Shown piece after piece: positions 6,126 through 6,959 of a stretch of DNA of 6,959 bases. Both the position numbers and the translations under genes were made by a program. The notes beneath the pieces are model-generated. The model worked only from the letters and a program-made list of their open reading frames with translations. It did no database searches and was not told where the DNA came from. Origin of the DNA: Rickettsiales bacterium (GTDB lineage Bacteria > Pseudomonadota > Alphaproteobacteria > Methylaequorales > Methylaequoraceae); contig PALK01000029.1 in the NCBI GenBank assembly GCA_002710765.1, forward strand, positions 31,031 to 37,989, read 5' to 3'. The stretch's first letter is position 1; the number at the start of each line of letters is the position of its first letter.

Positions 6126-6129
6126 CTTT

Positions 6130-6684
6130 ATGGCACTTTTAAAAACACCGTTATGTGATTTTGGAAAAAAGCTAATACCTTTTAAACTTAAAGATATAAA
6201 TGAAAATGAAATTTCTGTAAGTAACATATTAGGTGAAAATGGAACCTTGATTATGTTCATTTGTAATCATTGTCCATATGTTCAAGCAATAATTAAAGAT
6301 TTAGTAAAAACTACAAAATCAATTAAAGCATTAGGAATTAATTCAATTGCTGTAATGCCTAATGATTATATTAAATATCCTGAGGATAATTTAAAAAATA
6401 TGAAAATTTTTTCTGAATTAAATGATTTTGATTTTCCCTATTTAATTGATGAGTCTCAAAAAATAGCAAAATTATATGATGCCATTTGTACGCCAGACTT
6501 TTTTGGTTTTAATAAGAATAATGAGTTACAATATAGGGGTAGAATTACGGAATTGAAAAATTTAGAACCTGTGGAGTCATCTGAAAATGAATTATTTATT
6601 GCAATGAAAGAAATATCTTTGACTGGAAAGGGTCCGCCGGAGCAGAATCCAAGTATGGGTTGTAGTATAAAATGGAAATCATAA
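6130..6684 (+). CDS. Thioredoxin-fold protein, AhpC/TSA-like (PRX-like1 type)
   Basis: The 184-residue protein has a thioredoxin fold of the peroxiredoxin-like family usually annotated as 'thioredoxin family protein'. Residues 7-33 (PLCDFGKKLIPFKLKDIN onwards) are the typical AhpC/TSA entry. IMFICNHCPYVQA carries the CNHC redox motif (Cys45, Cys48) at the start of the active-site helix. IAVMPNDYIKYPED and FDFPYLID follow. CTPDFFGFN (120-128) holds the Thr-Pro expected for the cis-Pro loop, and the end PSMGCSIKWK (174-183) is a conserved signature with Cys178. There is no signal peptide, so a cytoplasmic thiol-disulfide or peroxidase role is likely, with the substrate unknown. I chose the ATG at 6130 because GGAG at 6117-6120 lies 9 bases upstream and because the frame-matched earlier ATG at 6067 is inside the yjbQ-family gene. 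It follows that gene after 4 bases and overlaps the end of the convergent HAD gene by 6. Confidence 0.92.
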   Translation: MALLKTPLCDFGKKLIPFKLKDINENEISVSNILGENGTLIMFICNHCPYVQAIIKDLVKTTKSIKALGINSIAVMPNDYIKYPEDNLKNMKIFSELNDFDFPYLIDESQKIAKLYDAICTPDFFGFNKNNELQYRGRITELKNLEPVESSENELFIAMKEISLTGKGPPEQNPSMGCSIKWKS

Positions 6685-6959
6685 TTTAAAGATTTTATTT
6701 ATTATCTCAAATACTGTTTTTCCTGAAATGTCTGGTTTTTTATAATAAGATTTAAATTTACCTTCATAATTTTCAATAAATGCTGTATTGAGTCCAGCAT
6801 TTTTTGCTCCTGCTATATCCCATGCATGAGATGCAATCATGATAGATTGACTTGGTTTAATTTTATAATGTTTTAAAACATTAAGATATGGTTCTGGAAA
6901 AGGTTTCCATCTATTTACGTCATCTACTGAAAAACAAGAATCTACATAATCAAATAATT
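6679..6959 (-). CDS. HAD-superfamily hydrolase, haloacid dehalogenase type II-like, C-terminal part
   Basis: The minus strand encodes the last 92 residues of a HAD hydrolase whose start lies beyond the window. WKPFPEPY contains motif III Lys, followed after about 20 residues by SIMIASHAWDIAGAKNAG, which holds motif IV with its acidic residue in the AHAWD form seen in type II (S)-2-haloacid dehalogenases. NTAFIEN and a short charged end follow. Known members cleave C-halogen bonds of 2-haloacids, but many relatives are phosphatases or unassigned. The nucleophile Asp and the cap domain are outside the window, so substrate class cannot be judged. The stop TGA (6679-6681) lies beside the TAA of the convergent thioredoxin-like gene, an overlap of 6 bases. 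No terminator can fit between the two genes, so their transcripts must overlap at the 3' ends. Confidence 0.9.
   Translation of the reverse strand, partial: LFDYVDSCFSVDDVNRWKPFPEPYLNVLKHYKIKPSQSIMIASHAWDIAGAKNAGLNTAFIENYEGKFKSYYKKPDISGKTVFEIINKIFKL

Noticed and set aside
6067..6129. Upstream ATG extending the thioredoxin-like gene by 21 codons
   Set aside because: It would overlap the conserved end of the YjbQ-family gene; the ATG at 6130 has a GGAG site 9 bases upstream and gives the usual N-terminus.
6039..6260. Minus-strand open frame of 73 codons across the yjbQ/thioredoxin junction
   Set aside because: It is antisense to two clearly recognised genes, with no motif or ribosome binding site.
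6685..6959. Non-coding stretch after the thioredoxin-like gene
   Set aside because: Plus-strand reading gives nothing, but the minus strand is one open frame with HAD motifs III and IV, so it is a partial gene.
1..6959. CRISPR array, insertion sequence, tRNA or rRNA gene
   Set aside because: I found no regularly spaced repeats, terminal inverted repeats with a transposase, or tRNA/rRNA signature on either strand by eye.

Overview
The window is strongly AT-rich, and lysine, asparagine, isoleucine and phenylalanine dominate the proteins. Most genes are packed with little or no spacing, and few have a recognisable Shine-Dalgarno sequence. Together with the rlmE-guaB-guaA order, this suggests a streamlined marine alphaproteobacterium of the SAR11/Pelagibacterales type. 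The lineage is an inference from composition and layout, not a match to a named genome.

Positions 1-3452 are housekeeping genes on the plus strand. They are the end of the 23S rRNA 2'-O-methyltransferase gene rlmE, then guaB (IMP dehydrogenase) and guaA (GMP synthase). guaB and guaA overlap by ATGA, so the two steps from IMP through XMP to GMP sit in one tight unit. A weak hairpin follows guaA.

Positions 3579-4983 are less ordinary. They hold a 68-residue protein with one membrane segment, then a very hydrophobic reading frame without a good start codon that may be its frame-shifted continuation, then a class I SAM-dependent methyltransferase.

Positions 5075-5627 carry three tiny minus-strand genes: a 32-residue lysine-rich peptide with the best ribosome binding site among the small genes, a 50-residue CxxC/CxxC zinc-ribbon protein, and an 88-residue two-pass membrane protein. 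The last two overlap by 11 bases. A 16-base palindrome separates the first two. The 32- and 50-residue genes are short enough to be missed by routine gene calling. This group is the most novel part of the window.

Positions 5628-5708 form a divergent control region with two TATAAT boxes and a perfect 8+3+8 base dyad. The plus strand then carries a YjbQ-family protein and a thioredoxin-fold protein of the AhpC/TSA-like type, which are probably co-transcribed. The thioredoxin-like gene meets the C-terminal part of a minus-strand haloacid-dehalogenase-type HAD hydrolase, and the two stop codons lie side by side with a 6-base overlap.

No mobile element, CRISPR array, tRNA, rRNA or known riboswitch was recognised. 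I see no complete new defence or biosynthetic system. The best leads are the tiny-gene cluster with its palindromes and the possibly frame-shifted membrane gene.
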